A program made the translations under genes and the position numbers. This document shows, one piece after another, positions 16,676-25,426 of a DNA stretch of 64,000 bases. The stretch is from the NCBI RefSeq assembly GCF_029210375.1, contig NZ_JARGER010000043.1, forward strand, positions 124,001 through 188,000, in the 5' to 3' direction. The DNA is from Nocardioides sp. YIM 152315. GTDB lineage: Bacteria; Actinomycetota; Actinomycetes; Propionibacteriales; Nocardioidaceae. A model generated the notes under the pieces. That model was not told where the DNA came from and searched no databases. It saw only the letters and a list, made by a program, of their open reading frames with translations. Each line of letters starts with the position of its first letter. Position 1 is the first letter of the stretch.

Positions 16676-17024
16676 GAGGGGGCGCCTTCCTCAACCACCG
16701 TGTGTCCCGACCGCAGGTCGGCGTCCTTCCGATAGGCGCCCAAGTCGTCCGGAGACAGGGCGGTCAAGGGCGCGAAGCGGCGAAGCGAACCCTTGACCGC
16801 ACTGGCGGAGGACGAATACTGGCGCCGCCGGGAGGACGCCAACAATCGCTGTCTCCGGGGGCACCGCGCCCGGCCCGACGTACCCGACCACCCCTGCGGT
16901 GGTTTCGAGACAGGCGCCGGGGCGCCTTCCTCAACCACCGTGCCCGTCGTTTCGAGACAGGCGCCAGCGCGCCTTCCTCAACCACCGCAGCTGGGGGCGA
17001 GGCGGCGCCTTCCTCAACCACCGT
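16676..17024. repeat. Cluster of dispersed palindromic repeats (GTTTCGAGACAGGCGC / CTTCCTCAACCACC type)
   Basis: The half-site GCGCCTTCCTCAACCACCG occurs four times (starting near 16681, 16922, 16969 and 17004). Two copies (about 16899-16940 and 16947-16987) are preceded by GTTTCGAGACAGGCGCC, so each complete unit folds as a stem GTGGTT...AACCAC around a GC-rich core. I recall such units as common intergenic repeats in Nocardioidaceae, which is consistent with the suggested host. The last copy overlaps the 3' end of the GH38 gene and supplies its stop codon. No ORF is supported between 16621 and 17013. Confidence 0.65.
16749..16858. repeat. Nested inverted repeat, about 110 nt
   Basis: Two perfect dyads are nested. 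The outer arms are CCGGAGACAG (16749-16758) and CTGTCTCCGG (16849-16858). The inner arms are GCGGTCAAGGG (16760-16770) and CCCTTGACCGC (16790-16800), closing a 19-nt loop with two GCGAAGCG-like units. The two left arms are only 1 nt apart, whereas 48 nt separate the right arms, so an RNA or DNA cruciform would have a side domain. It sits between an IS30 element and the palindromic repeats. Its function is unknown. Confidence 0.5.
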
Positions 17025-20000
17025 GCCTCCGACCGACCCGCAGCGTGACGACCTGGAACGGCCCGAGGTCGAGCGTGACCACGTCGCCGTCGACGGTGAG
17101 CGGCGCGAGGGCGGCGACCTCGGCGTCGGATCGCTCGTGCAGGTCGACGACCTCCACGGAGGCGTGGTCGAGGCCGAGCCGCAGTCGCGCGGACGTGCGC
17201 CCGCCGAGCGACTCGTAGAGCCGCACGACGACGTCGCCGCTGCGGTCCTCGGCGAGCTTGACCGCCTCGACGACCGCGGCACCCGACTCGACCACGACCA
17301 GGGGGGCGACGTCGGCGCCGGGCGCGGGGCGCAGCGGCAGGTTGATCCGGTAGCCCTCGCGCACCGCGTCCGCGATGTCGGCGCCGGGCACCAGCGCGTA
17401 GCGGAACGTGTGGGTGCCGCGGTCGGTGCCGGGATCGGGGAAGTTCGGCGCGCGCACCAGCGACATCCGCGCGGTCGTGGGCGACGGCCCGCGGCGGTCG
17501 CCGGAGCCGGCGCGCGTCACGTCGTGGCCGTAGGTCGTCGCGTTGACGAGCGCGACGCCATACCCGGGCTCGCCGACGTGCAGCCAGCGGTGGGCACAGA
17601 TCTCGAAGCGGGCGGCGTCCCACGAGGTGTTCGTGTGCGTGGGTCGGTGGACGTGTCCGAAGCCGATCTCCGAGGTCGACCGGTCGGCGTGCACGGCCAG
17701 TGGGAACGCGGCCTTGAGCAGGGTCTCGCGATGCTGCCAGTCGACGGTCGTCTCGAGCTCGACCCGGCCGGCGCCGGGCGCGAGGCGGAGCCGCTGCTCG
17801 AAGGTCGACGGCCCCTCACGTCGTACGACGAGCACCTCGGCCGCGCCGTCGTCGGCCACCGAAGCCAGCACCGAGTCGGCGGCGACGAGATCGGTGCACC
17901 GCGCCCGGTAGTGGGGCTCGATGTCCCACGCGTCGAACTGCGTGGGGTGGTCGGGGTGCAGCTGCAGCAGGTTGGCCGGGCCGGCCAGCACCTCGCGGCC
18001 GGCCCGCAGGTCGAGCACCGACACCAGCACCCCGGCGGCGTCGAGGCGCAGTTGCAGGACGCCGTTGTCGATCACGATCCCGTCGTCGGAGCGCTCCAGC
18101 GAGACCTCGCCAGAGGCCGCGACGACCGGACCCGCCGAGAGGGCGGGCACGCCGTCGACCTCGAACGGCGCGGCGTTGAACGCCACGTCACCGGTGCCAC
18201 CGAGGGCGGAGACCGCCGATCCGATGATCCCCTCGAGCGACGACGCGAGGTCGGCGTACACGGTGCGGGCCTCGCGGTGCACCCACGCGATCGAGCTGCC
18301 CGGCAGGATGTCGTGGAACTGGTTGAGCAGCGCCGCGCGCCAGATCCGGTCCAGCTCGTCGTAGGGGTACGCCGCGGCCGCGCGCACCGCCGCGGTCGTG
18401 GCCCAGAGCTCGGCCTCGCGCAGCAGGTGCTCGGTGCGCCGGTTGCCCTGCTTCATCGCGACCTGGCTGGTGTAGACGCCGCGGTGGAACTCCAGGTACA
18501 TCTCCCCGGACCACACCGGCGCATCCGCGGCGTACTCCTCCTCGGCGGCGGCGAAGAACTCGGCGGGGGTCTCGACCGCGACCCGCGGCAGGCCCTCGAG
18601 GTCGGCGAAGCGCGCGGCCCGGTCGAGCATCTCGCGGGTGGGTCCGCCGCCGCCGTCGCCGTACCCGAACGGCAGCAGCGACCGGGTGGCGGCACCGCTC
18701 TCACGGAACCCGCGCTGGCCGCGCAGCAGCTCTTCGGCGGTGACCTCGGCGCTGTAGGTGTCGCCGGGCGGGAAGTGGGTGAAGACGCGGGTGCCGTCGA
18801 TGCCCTCCCACCAGAAGGTGTGGTGGGGGAAGTCGTCGGTCTGGTTCCACGACATCTTCTGCGAGAGGAACCAGCGCGCCCCGGCCAGTCGAGCCAGCTG
18901 GGGCAGCGAGGCGGTGTAGCCGAACGAGTCGGGCAGCCACACGTCGCGGCACTCGACGCCGAGCTCGTCGCGGAGGAACCGCGCTCCGTGGACGAGCTGG
19001 CGCGCCATCGCCTCGCCGCCGGGCAGGTTGGTGTCGGCCTCCACCCACATGCCGCCCGCGGGGACGAAGGTGCCGGCGGTGACGGCGGCGCGGATGCGTT
19101 GCCAGAGCTCCGGGTAGTGCTCCTTCATCCAGGCGTACTGCTGGGCCGAGGAGCACGCGAACCGCAGCTCGGGGCGGGTCTCCGCGAGCGCGACGACGTT
19201 GGAGAACGTGCGCGCGCACTTGCGGATCGTCTCGCGCACCGGCCAGAGCCACGCGGAGTCGATGTGGGCGTGACCGACCAGGGAGACCCGGTGTGCGCTG
19301 GGGTTGGCCGGTGCCGCCAGGAGCGGCGCGATCGCCGCGCGGGCGGCGGTCGCTTCGGCAGGGACGTCGTCGAGGTCGAGCCGGTCGGCCATCCGCACCA
19401 GGCCGACCAGGATCTGCTCGCGCCGTGGGTCGCCCTCGGTCAGCCGGTGCGCGAGGTCGAGCAGCACCTCCACGTCGATCGAGAGGGCGCGCGCCTCGTC
19501 GTCGATGACGACCAGATCGGCGCGGTTGAGCCGATACAGGGGCGCCGAGCCGGCGGTCGACCGCTCGCCGAGCGAGGTCGGGGTCGTGCCGCGCAGGGTG
19601 GGGTTCGAGGCGGCCTCGACGTAGACGCCGACCCGGCCGTCACCGTCGAGCGGCACGTACGTCGTGCGCGGCTCCACGCCCTTGATGATCGAGCCGTCCG
19701 CGCGGTGGGCGAGGCCCTCGGCCTGGAAGCCCGGCCCGCCACCGCTGAAGCCGAGGTCGACGACGAGCTCGGCCGACCGCCCGCGCATGCGTTCGGGCAC
19801 GTCACCGGTCAGGCGGAACCAGGTGGTGCCCCACGGCGGTCCCCACGGCATGCCGACGGCGCCCGGCTCGTACGCGCGCGCGACGGCCTCCGCGAACGGC
19901 ACCGGCTCGCCGGGGAGCTGGGTCCAGGTCACGTCGAGCGGGTGGGTGTCGACCTCGGCGGCCGCCCGGATCCGGGCGAGGACGCGGACGAGGCGGTGGC

Positions 20001-20025
20001 GCTCGTCGTACAGGTTGCGGTGCAC
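17014..20025 (-). CDS. GH38 family alpha-mannosidase
   Basis: The 1003-residue protein is a full-length bacterial GH38 enzyme. The catalytic domain holds SLVGHAHIDSAWLWPVRETI with the zinc-binding His and Asp, CSSAQQYAWMKEHYPEL, and WLPDSFGYTASLPQL with the nucleophile Asp, followed by the middle helical domain and C-terminal beta domains. It removes alpha-mannosyl residues, probably in the cytoplasm as there is no signal peptide. The GTG at 20025 lies 4 nt after the phosphorylase stop, so the two form one operon. The last codons (RHGG, stop) come from a dispersed palindromic repeat, so the natural C-terminus has probably been replaced. Confidence 0.9.
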   Translation of the reverse strand: MHRNLYDERHRLVRVLARIRAAAEVDTHPLDVTWTQLPGEPVPFAEAVARAYEPGAVGMPWGPPWGTTWFRLTGDVPERMRGRSAELVVDLGFSGGGPGFQAEGLAHRADGSIIKGVEPRTTYVPLDGDGRVGVYVEAASNPTLRGTTPTSLGERSTAGSAPLYRLNRADLVVIDDEARALSIDVEVLLDLAHRLTEGDPRREQILVGLVRMADRLDLDDVPAEATAARAAIAPLLAAPANPSAHRVSLVGHAHIDSAWLWPVRETIRKCARTFSNVVALAETRPELRFACSSAQQYAWMKEHYPELWQRIRAAVTAGTFVPAGGMWVEADTNLPGGEAMARQLVHGARFLRDELGVECRDVWLPDSFGYTASLPQLARLAGARWFLSQKMSWNQTDDFPHHTFWWEGIDGTRVFTHFPPGDTYSAEVTAEELLRGQRGFRESGAATRSLLPFGYGDGGGGPTREMLDRAARFADLEGLPRVAVETPAEFFAAAEEEYAADAPVWSGEMYLEFHRGVYTSQVAMKQGNRRTEHLLREAELWATTAAVRAAAAYPYDELDRIWRAALLNQFHDILPGSSIAWVHREARTVYADLASSLEGIIGSAVSALGGTGDVAFNAAPFEVDGVPALSAGPVVAASGEVSLERSDDGIVIDNGVLQLRLDAAGVLVSVLDLRAGREVLAGPANLLQLHPDHPTQFDAWDIEPHYRARCTDLVAADSVLASVADDGAAEVLVVRREGPSTFEQRLRLAPGAGRVELETTVDWQHRETLLKAAFPLAVHADRSTSEIGFGHVHRPTHTNTSWDAARFEICAHRWLHVGEPGYGVALVNATTYGHDVTRAGSGDRRGPSPTTARMSLVRAPNFPDPGTDRGTHTFRYALVPGADIADAVREGYRINLPLRPAPGADVAPLVVVESGAAVVEAVKLAEDRSGDVVVRLYESLGGRTSARLRLGLDHASVEVVDLHERSDAEVAALAPLTVDGDVVTLDLGPFQVVTLRVGRRHGG

Positions 20026-20029
20026 TCGC

Positions 20030-21493
20030 TCATGCTCCCGTCGCGGTGAAGGTGGTGTCGAACGTTCGTCGAGCGAGGTCGGCGCGCAGCTCGGCGCGGT
20101 GCTCGCCGCGCGTCCAGGTCAGCACGAGCACGCCGTGACCGTCGGCCGCGCACGCGAAGGTGCCCGCGAACGCCGGGTGCTCGCCACGGGCGCGGATCAG
20201 CCCGAGCTGACGTCGTACGACGTCGCGGTCGAGCGCGGCCTCGATCTCCTCGGTCGAGTAGCGGTGCCGGTTGATCTCGCGGCCGACGCCGGTGGCGCGG
20301 AAGAGGTCGACGTCGTTGCTGCCGGCGAGCAGACCGACGTAGTAGACCTGCGGGCGGCCGGGCGTGAAGAGCTGGAAGGCCCGGGCGAGCAGGTAGGCCT
20401 CGTCGTCCTCGCCGAGGACGCTGTAGAAGGTGGAGTTGACCTGGTGCGGCAGCGCCGCCCAGGCGACCGCCGTCGAGGCCCGCGCGGACTCGCCGTCGGT
20501 ACGCCGGGCGGCCGCGTCGAAGACCGCGCGCATGTCGTCGTCATCCATCAGGCCCGGCCACTCGCGGGCGGGGCCGGCGTCGACGACGCCGATGCCGTCG
20601 TGGGTGTCGAGCACGGTGATCGCGTTCTGCGGGCGGACCCGCAGCCACTCCTCCAGGCGCGCCGTCTCGCCGGTCTCGAGCGCGTGCAGCAGCAGCGGCG
20701 GGAGCGCGAAGTCGTAGACGAGGTCGGTCCTGGCGGCGACGGCGGCCTGCTGGCTGTGGTGGGCGTGCACCTCAACGAGCACCTCGAGCCCCTGCTCATG
20801 CGCCAGCGCAGTGATCTCCTCGACGAACGACAGCGTCTCGTCGGTCATGAAGCTGTCCGTGCCGGCGGTCTTCACGGCGTAGCCGACCGCGTCGAGACGC
20901 ACCGTGCGCACCCCGCCCTCGGCGAGCGTGCCCATGACGCGGACGAGGTGGTCCCGTGCCACGGGATGCCGGACGTCGAGGTCGACCTGCGACGGCAGGA
21001 ACGTCGTCCACACGAGCCGGCGGGTGCCGTCGCCCATCTGGTACGGCGTGAACGGCAGCCCGGCGCGCGGACGGTAGAACGCCGTGATGCCGGCCTCCGT
21101 CCCGCCCTCGGGGAAGACCGTGTCGAAGGTGAGGAACATCCCCGCGTGCGGAGAGTCCGCGCCGCGCGCCAGCCAGTCGCGGAACTCGGCGGAGTCGGCG
21201 GAGACGTGGTTGACGATCACGTCGGCGGTGACGTCGAGGCCGCCGTCGCGCATCGCCTGCACGTCCGACCAGTCGCCGAGGCGTGGGTCGACGACGGTGT
21301 GGTCGACCGGGTCGAAGCCCGCGTCGGCGCCGTCGTACGGCGTGAAGAACGGCAGGACATGGACGCCCTCGAAGACGGCCAGCGGCCCCTCGGTCAGCAG
21401 CCGCCGCAGCCCGGCGAGATCACCTCCGAACCGGTCGGCGTAGGCGAGCAGGTGGACCCCGTGACGGGCCTCGGGTCGATCGGTGTGTGACAT
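20030..21493 (-). CDS. GH13_18 sucrose / sucrose 6F-phosphate phosphorylase
   Basis: The 487-residue protein closely resembles Bifidobacterium sucrose phosphorylase: GVHLLAYADRFGG, LPFFTPYDGADAGFDPVDHT, nucleophile D201 in VRLDAVGYAVK, acid/base E241 in VLVEVHAHH, and D299 in VLDTHDGIG. It would split a glucosyl-fructoside with phosphate to give glucose 1-phosphate. In the acceptor loop the Leu-Asp pair of sucrose phosphorylase is missing and the residue before the conserved Gln is His (ALPHQVN, H350). I recall a His at this place from sucrose 6F-phosphate phosphorylase, so a phosphorylated substrate is possible. The ATG at 21493 has GGGA 5 nt upstream. Confidence 0.85.
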   Translation of the reverse strand: MSHTDRPEARHGVHLLAYADRFGGDLAGLRRLLTEGPLAVFEGVHVLPFFTPYDGADAGFDPVDHTVVDPRLGDWSDVQAMRDGGLDVTADVIVNHVSADSAEFRDWLARGADSPHAGMFLTFDTVFPEGGTEAGITAFYRPRAGLPFTPYQMGDGTRRLVWTTFLPSQVDLDVRHPVARDHLVRVMGTLAEGGVRTVRLDAVGYAVKTAGTDSFMTDETLSFVEEITALAHEQGLEVLVEVHAHHSQQAAVAARTDLVYDFALPPLLLHALETGETARLEEWLRVRPQNAITVLDTHDGIGVVDAGPAREWPGLMDDDDMRAVFDAAARRTDGESARASTAVAWAALPHQVNSTFYSVLGEDDEAYLLARAFQLFTPGRPQVYYVGLLAGSNDVDLFRATGVGREINRHRYSTEEIEAALDRDVVRRQLGLIRARGEHPAFAGTFACAADGHGVLVLTWTRGEHRAELRADLARRTFDTTFTATGA

Positions 21494-21496
21494 CGA

Positions 21497-21532
21497 TCCC
21501 ACAACGTAGTCGGTCCCCTCCCGGTCCGGCAA
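21497..21532 (-). promoter_or_regulatory. Promoter of the phosphorylase-GH38 operon
   Basis: On the minus strand TTGCCG (21532-21527) and TACGTT (21509-21504) are 17 nt apart, a good sigma-70-type match. Transcription would start near 21497, only a few nucleotides before the ATG at 21493, leaving a very short leader. On the other strand TAGGGT (21543-21548) lies 8 nt before the GH4 GTG and may be the -10 box of a leaderless divergent promoter, though I see no good -35 for it. Confidence 0.5.
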
Positions 21533-21555
21533 CGATCACGCCTAGGGTGTCGGCC

Positions 21556-22818
21556 GTGAAGGTCACCGTCATCGGCGCAGGTTCGACGTACACCCCCGAG
21601 CTGGTCTCCGGACTGGCCGCCCAGCGGTCGCGCCTGGCCGTCGACGAGCTCGTGCTCATGGACATCGACGCCGAGCGGCTCCAGGTCGTGGGCGGGTTCG
21701 CGCAGCGGATGCTTGCCCACCAGGGACTCCCCACCGACGTCCGGCTCACCACCGACCGCACCGACGCCGTGCGCGACGCCGACGCCGTGCTGGTGCAGCT
21801 ACGCGTCGGCGGGCAGGCAGCGCGGCTGGCGGACGAGACCTTCCCCCTGGAGTGCGGCTGCCTGGGCCAGGAGACCACCGGCGCCGGCGGGCTCGCGAAG
21901 GCCTTGAGGACGGTCCCGGTGGTGCTCGACATCGCCGACGAGGTGCGGAGGATCGCCAAGCCCGACGCGTGGTTCATCGACTTCACCAACCCGGTGGGCA
22001 TCGTGACGCGCGCGCTGCTCGACGCCGGCCACCGGGCGATCGGGCTGTGCAACTACGCGATCGGCGTGCAGCGCTGGATGGCGCGGCTGCTCGAGGTCGA
22101 TCCCGTCCGCGTCGACGTCGACCCCGTCGGCCTCAACCACTTCTCGTGGATGCGTCGGGTCTTCGTGGACGGCGAGGACGTGCTGCCCCGGCTCCTCGAC
22201 GAGCGCATCGACGAGCTGCTCCAGCGCTCGCCGTTCCCCGAGCACCTCGTGCGGATGCTGGGCGCGCTTCCGTCGTACTACCTGCGCTACTACTACTTCC
22301 ACGACGCCACCGTCGCCGCGCAGCGGGCGGAGCGACCGCGCGCTGCGGTGGTCGCCGACCTCGAGGCGGAGCTGCTCGAGCTCTACCGGTCGCCCGACCT
22401 CGTCGAGAAGCCCGCGCAGCTCGAGCATCGCGGCGGTGCGTTCTACAGCGAGGCGGCCGTCGACCTGCTCGCGTCGCTGCACGCCGACGAGCCGACCACC
22501 CACGTGATCAACGTGCGCAACGACGGCCTGATCCCCGGGCTCGCCGACGACGACGTCGTCGAGACGCGCTGCCTGGTCAGCCGGACCGGGGTCGAGCCGC
22601 TGCCGCAGCCCCAGGTGCCGCCGGTCATGCTCGGCGCGATCCAGCACGTGAGCGCCTACGAGCGGATCGCCGCGCGCGCCGCGCTCTCGGGCGACGAGGA
22701 CGACGTACGCCGCGCCCTGCTGGCGCATCCGCTCGTCGGCCAGTGGGAGCTGGTCGAGCAGCTCCTGCCCCGGCTCCTCGAGACCAGCGCCGCGCACCTG
22801 CCACGGTTCGCGCGATGA
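21556..22818 (+). CDS. GH4 family 6-phospho-beta-glucosidase-like enzyme
   Basis: This 420-residue enzyme belongs to the NAD+ and Mn2+ dependent GH4 family. VKVTVIGAGSTYTPELVSG is the Rossmann fold; LGQETTGAGGLAKALRTVPV, FTNPVGIVTRALL, LCNYAIGVQRW (metal-binding Cys-Asn region) and GLNHFSWMRRV match the CelF/LicH-type branch, which cleaves 6-phospho-beta-glucosides. The GTG start at 21556 fits the conserved N-terminus. No PTS genes are near; instead a BadF-type kinase gene overlaps its stop by ATGA, so the phosphorylated substrate may be made by that kinase. This pairing is inference. Confidence 0.88.
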   Translation: MKVTVIGAGSTYTPELVSGLAAQRSRLAVDELVLMDIDAERLQVVGGFAQRMLAHQGLPTDVRLTTDRTDAVRDADAVLVQLRVGGQAARLADETFPLECGCLGQETTGAGGLAKALRTVPVVLDIADEVRRIAKPDAWFIDFTNPVGIVTRALLDAGHRAIGLCNYAIGVQRWMARLLEVDPVRVDVDPVGLNHFSWMRRVFVDGEDVLPRLLDERIDELLQRSPFPEHLVRMLGALPSYYLRYYYFHDATVAAQRAERPRAAVVADLEAELLELYRSPDLVEKPAQLEHRGGAFYSEAAVDLLASLHADEPTTHVINVRNDGLIPGLADDDVVETRCLVSRTGVEPLPQPQVPPVMLGAIQHVSAYERIAARAALSGDEDDVRRALLAHPLVGQWELVEQLLPRLLETSAAHLPRFAR

Positions 22819-23771
22819 CCGGACTCGTCCTCGGGGTCGACGTCGGCAACTCCAAGACGCACGTCGCGGTGGCCGACAACGCCGGGGTCGTGGTCGGCGC
22901 GGCCGCGGGGACCGGCTGGATGTCGGGCGACCTGACCGTCGACACGGCCGTCGACCACGTCCTCGGTCTGGTCGAGCGGGCCTGCGGACGGCGTACCGGC
23001 TTCGACGCAGCGGCGATCGCGATGGCAGGACTCGACCTGCCAGAGCAGGAGCGGGAGATGGCCGACCGCTTCGCCGCCGTCGCGCCGACCGGACGGTCGT
23101 CGGTCGTCAACGACACCTTCGCCCTGCTCCGCGCGGGATCGCCGACCGGCGAGGGCATCGCCGTCGTCGCCGGGGCGGGGATCAACTGCGTGGGCGTGCG
23201 CGGCGAACGCGTCGCCCGGTTCCACTCCCTCGGGCGGCTCAGCGGCGACTGGGGCGGTGGGTACGACGTCGGGGCCGAAGCGCTGGCGCTCGCCTGCCGG
23301 GCCGAGGACGGCCGCGGCGACGCCACCGCGCTCGAGCGGCTGGTGCCCCGCCACTTCGGCCTCGATCGGCCACTCCAGGTCAGCGAGGCGGTGCTGGCCG
23401 GCACGATCCGGCAGGACCAGGTGCTCGACCTCTGCCCGCTGGTCTTCACCGCGGCCACCGACGGCGACGCCGTCGCGCGGTCGCTCGTCGAGCGCCAGGC
23501 CGAGGAGGTGGTGGCGTTCGTGACGACCTCCGTACGCCGACTCGGGTGGGAGTCGGGCCCGGTGCCCGTCGTGCTCGGCGGCGGGCTGCTGCAGTCGCGC
23601 AACCCGGTGCTCCTCGACGCCATCTGCACCTCGCTCGACGACCGGCTCGAGGTCACGGTCAGCGACGAGCCGCCCGTGGTCGGCTCGCTGCTGATGGCGC
23701 TCGACCTGCTCGGCGTACGCCCCGCCGAGCGCAGCGGCCTGGCCACGGGACTGCGGTCCCGCCTGGGTTGA
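22815..23771 (+). CDS. BadF/BadG/BcrA/BcrD ATPase-family sugar kinase
   Basis: The 318-residue protein has the ASKHA phosphate loop GVDVGNSKTHVAVAD, a central VVNDTFALLRAG region, adenosine motif VVAGAGINCVGV and GRLSGDWGGGYDVGAEAL, all typical of N-acetylglucosamine-kinase-like members of this family. There is no iron-sulphur cysteine pattern as in the benzoyl-CoA reductase activators, so a sugar kinase is preferred. Its ATG overlaps the GH4 stop (22815-22818), implying coupled translation and a joint pathway in which the glycoside is phosphorylated and then hydrolysed. Confidence 0.8.
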   Translation: MTGLVLGVDVGNSKTHVAVADNAGVVVGAAAGTGWMSGDLTVDTAVDHVLGLVERACGRRTGFDAAAIAMAGLDLPEQEREMADRFAAVAPTGRSSVVNDTFALLRAGSPTGEGIAVVAGAGINCVGVRGERVARFHSLGRLSGDWGGGYDVGAEALALACRAEDGRGDATALERLVPRHFGLDRPLQVSEAVLAGTIRQDQVLDLCPLVFTAATDGDAVARSLVERQAEEVVAFVTTSVRRLGWESGPVPVVLGGGLLQSRNPVLLDAICTSLDDRLEVTVSDEPPVVGSLLMALDLLGVRPAERSGLATGLRSRLG

Positions 23772-23895
23772 CGATCGCCGGCCCGCGTCTGACATTTGTC
23801 GCCGCCGATCGACGACATCCGCCCCTGCACCCGCCCCGGTCGCGTTCCTAGCGTGGACGCACCGCCTCATCGGGAGGCGACGAAGGAGGAGTGAG

Positions 23896-24312
23896 ATGGG
23901 TCAGCTGGTCGGAGAACAGGTGCAGGAGCGATCGCGATCGTGGCGGGAGGACCTGCCGGTGGCCGCGGTCGCGGCCGTGGCATCCGGGCTCGGGTGGGCG
24001 GTGGCCCGCCTGGCCGGGTCGGACCTCGCGGTGCAACCCGGGTCGGAGACCCAGCACGTGGGCGTGGTCTCGGTCCTCGTCACCGCGGTCGTCGTGACGA
24101 TGGTCGCGGGGTTCCTGCTCCGGGCGCTGGAGCGGCGTACGCCGCGCGGGCGGCTCATCTGGACCTGGGTGGCGGTCGGGGTGCTGCTGGTCTCGCTGCT
24201 GATGGGCCCGCCGGCAGCGACGTCGCTCGCCGACGGGCTCGTGCTCGCCGGGCTGCACGTCCTGGTCGGGGCGATCGTCGTCATCGGTGCGCTGCGCCGC
24301 CAGGCGTCGTAG
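23896..24312 (+). CDS. DUF6069-type four-helix membrane protein
   Basis: The 138-residue protein has four predicted transmembrane segments (about 20-40, 55-75, 85-105 and 112-132) and a conserved LRALERRTPRGRLIWTWVAV loop typical of DUF6069 proteins. The ATG at 23896 has an ideal GAAGGAGG ribosome-binding site. The sensor kinase gene begins 1 nt after its stop, so it is the first gene of a three-gene unit. It may be regulated by, or feed signal into, the two-component system. No function is known for the family. Confidence 0.75.
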   Translation: MGQLVGEQVQERSRSWREDLPVAAVAAVASGLGWAVARLAGSDLAVQPGSETQHVGVVSVLVTAVVVTMVAGFLLRALERRTPRGRLIWTWVAVGVLLVSLLMGPPAATSLADGLVLAGLHVLVGAIVVIGALRRQAS

Positions 24313-24313
24313 C

Positions 24314-25426
24314 GTGAACGCCGTGTGGAGGCGCATGCGGTGCAACTGGCGGCGCAACGCGTCCGTGCTCGTCTGGGCGATCCTGCTGCTGCTCGGACCG
24401 ATCCTCGACGTCCACGGCACCCCCGGCGAGGTCGCCGTCCAGGTCGTGTTGATCCTCGCCATCGCTGCTTCGGCCGTCGTCGCGGGTGCGACCGGAGGAC
24501 CACCCTGGCGCTCCGCCGTGCCGTACGTCGCGCTGGCGACGCTCGCGGCGGCGACGATCGGCGGCGCCGCTCTGGGCAACAGCCAGTGGCTGTCGACCTG
24601 GGTCCTGCTGGCCAACGCGCTCGCTGCCGTGCTGCCGCGTCGCGCGCTCGTGGTCGGCGTGCCGGTGACCGTGCTGGCCTCGATGTGGGCGGCATGGCGC
24701 ATCGAGCCGCACGAGTGGGACCGGGTCTGGGCCGAGGGCCTCGTGGTGCTCCTGGCCGGCGTGGCCAGCGCGGCGTTCGCGGCGCTGATCGACACCGTGG
24801 CCGAGCTCCGGCGTACGCGCCGGGAGCTGGCGCGGGCGGCCGTGTCCGAGGAGCGTGAGCGGTTCTCGCGCGACCTGCACGACCTGCTCGGCCACACCCT
24901 CTCGGTCATGGTGGTCAAGGCCGAGGCGGTCCGGCGGCTCGCCGATCGCGACCCGCAGGCAGCCGCGGCGCACGCCGCCGACATCGAGCAGATCGGTCGA
25001 CGCGCCCTGGTCGAGGTCCGTCAGGCCGTCGACGCCATGCGCGCCCCGACGCTCGACGAGGAGCTCGACGGTGCGGTCACGGCGCTCAGCTCTGCCGGGA
25101 TCTCCGTCACCCTCGACCGCGACAGCGTCGTCGCCGCCGACCGGGCCGCCGACGTGCTCGCCTGGGTGGTGCGTGAGGGCGCGACCAACGTGCTGAGGCA
25201 CTCGGGGGCGTCGACCTGCCGGATCGAGATGGCCGAGCGGGACGACGGGGTCGCGCTCGTGATCAGCGACGACGGCGTCGGGGCGCCGAGCACTCCGGGC
25301 GACCGCCCGGGTGGCCTCGCCGGACTGCGTGATCGCGTCACGGCCGCCGGTGGCGAGCTGCGGTGCGGATCCGTCGAGGACGGTGGCTTCCGGCTGACCG
25401 CCACGATCCCCGGAGGCCGCCGATGA
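24314..25426 (+). CDS. NarL-type sensor histidine kinase (HisKA_3)
   Basis: This is a sensor kinase of about 370 residues with an N-terminal block of 5-6 membrane helices (about 15-150), a coiled-coil ending in RRELARAAVSEERERFSRDLHDLLGHTLSV, where the His of DLHD is the phospho-acceptor, and a HATPase domain with REGATNVLRHS (N box) and DDGVGAPSTPGDRPGGLAGLRDR (G boxes). It belongs to the DesK/NarX class. The GTG at 24314 follows the DUF6069 stop by 1 nt. The response regulator ATG overlaps its stop. Confidence 0.9.
   Translation: MNAVWRRMRCNWRRNASVLVWAILLLLGPILDVHGTPGEVAVQVVLILAIAASAVVAGATGGPPWRSAVPYVALATLAAATIGGAALGNSQWLSTWVLLANALAAVLPRRALVVGVPVTVLASMWAAWRIEPHEWDRVWAEGLVVLLAGVASAAFAALIDTVAELRRTRRELARAAVSEERERFSRDLHDLLGHTLSVMVVKAEAVRRLADRDPQAAAAHAADIEQIGRRALVEVRQAVDAMRAPTLDEELDGAVTALSSAGISVTLDRDSVVAADRAADVLAWVVREGATNVLRHSGASTCRIEMAERDDGVALVISDDGVGAPSTPGDRPGGLAGLRDRVTAAGGELRCGSVEDGGFRLTATIPGGRR

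Noticed and set aside
16676-17024. CRISPR array
   Set aside because: The repeats are irregularly spaced, few, and palindromic without unique spacers of constant length; no cas genes are present.
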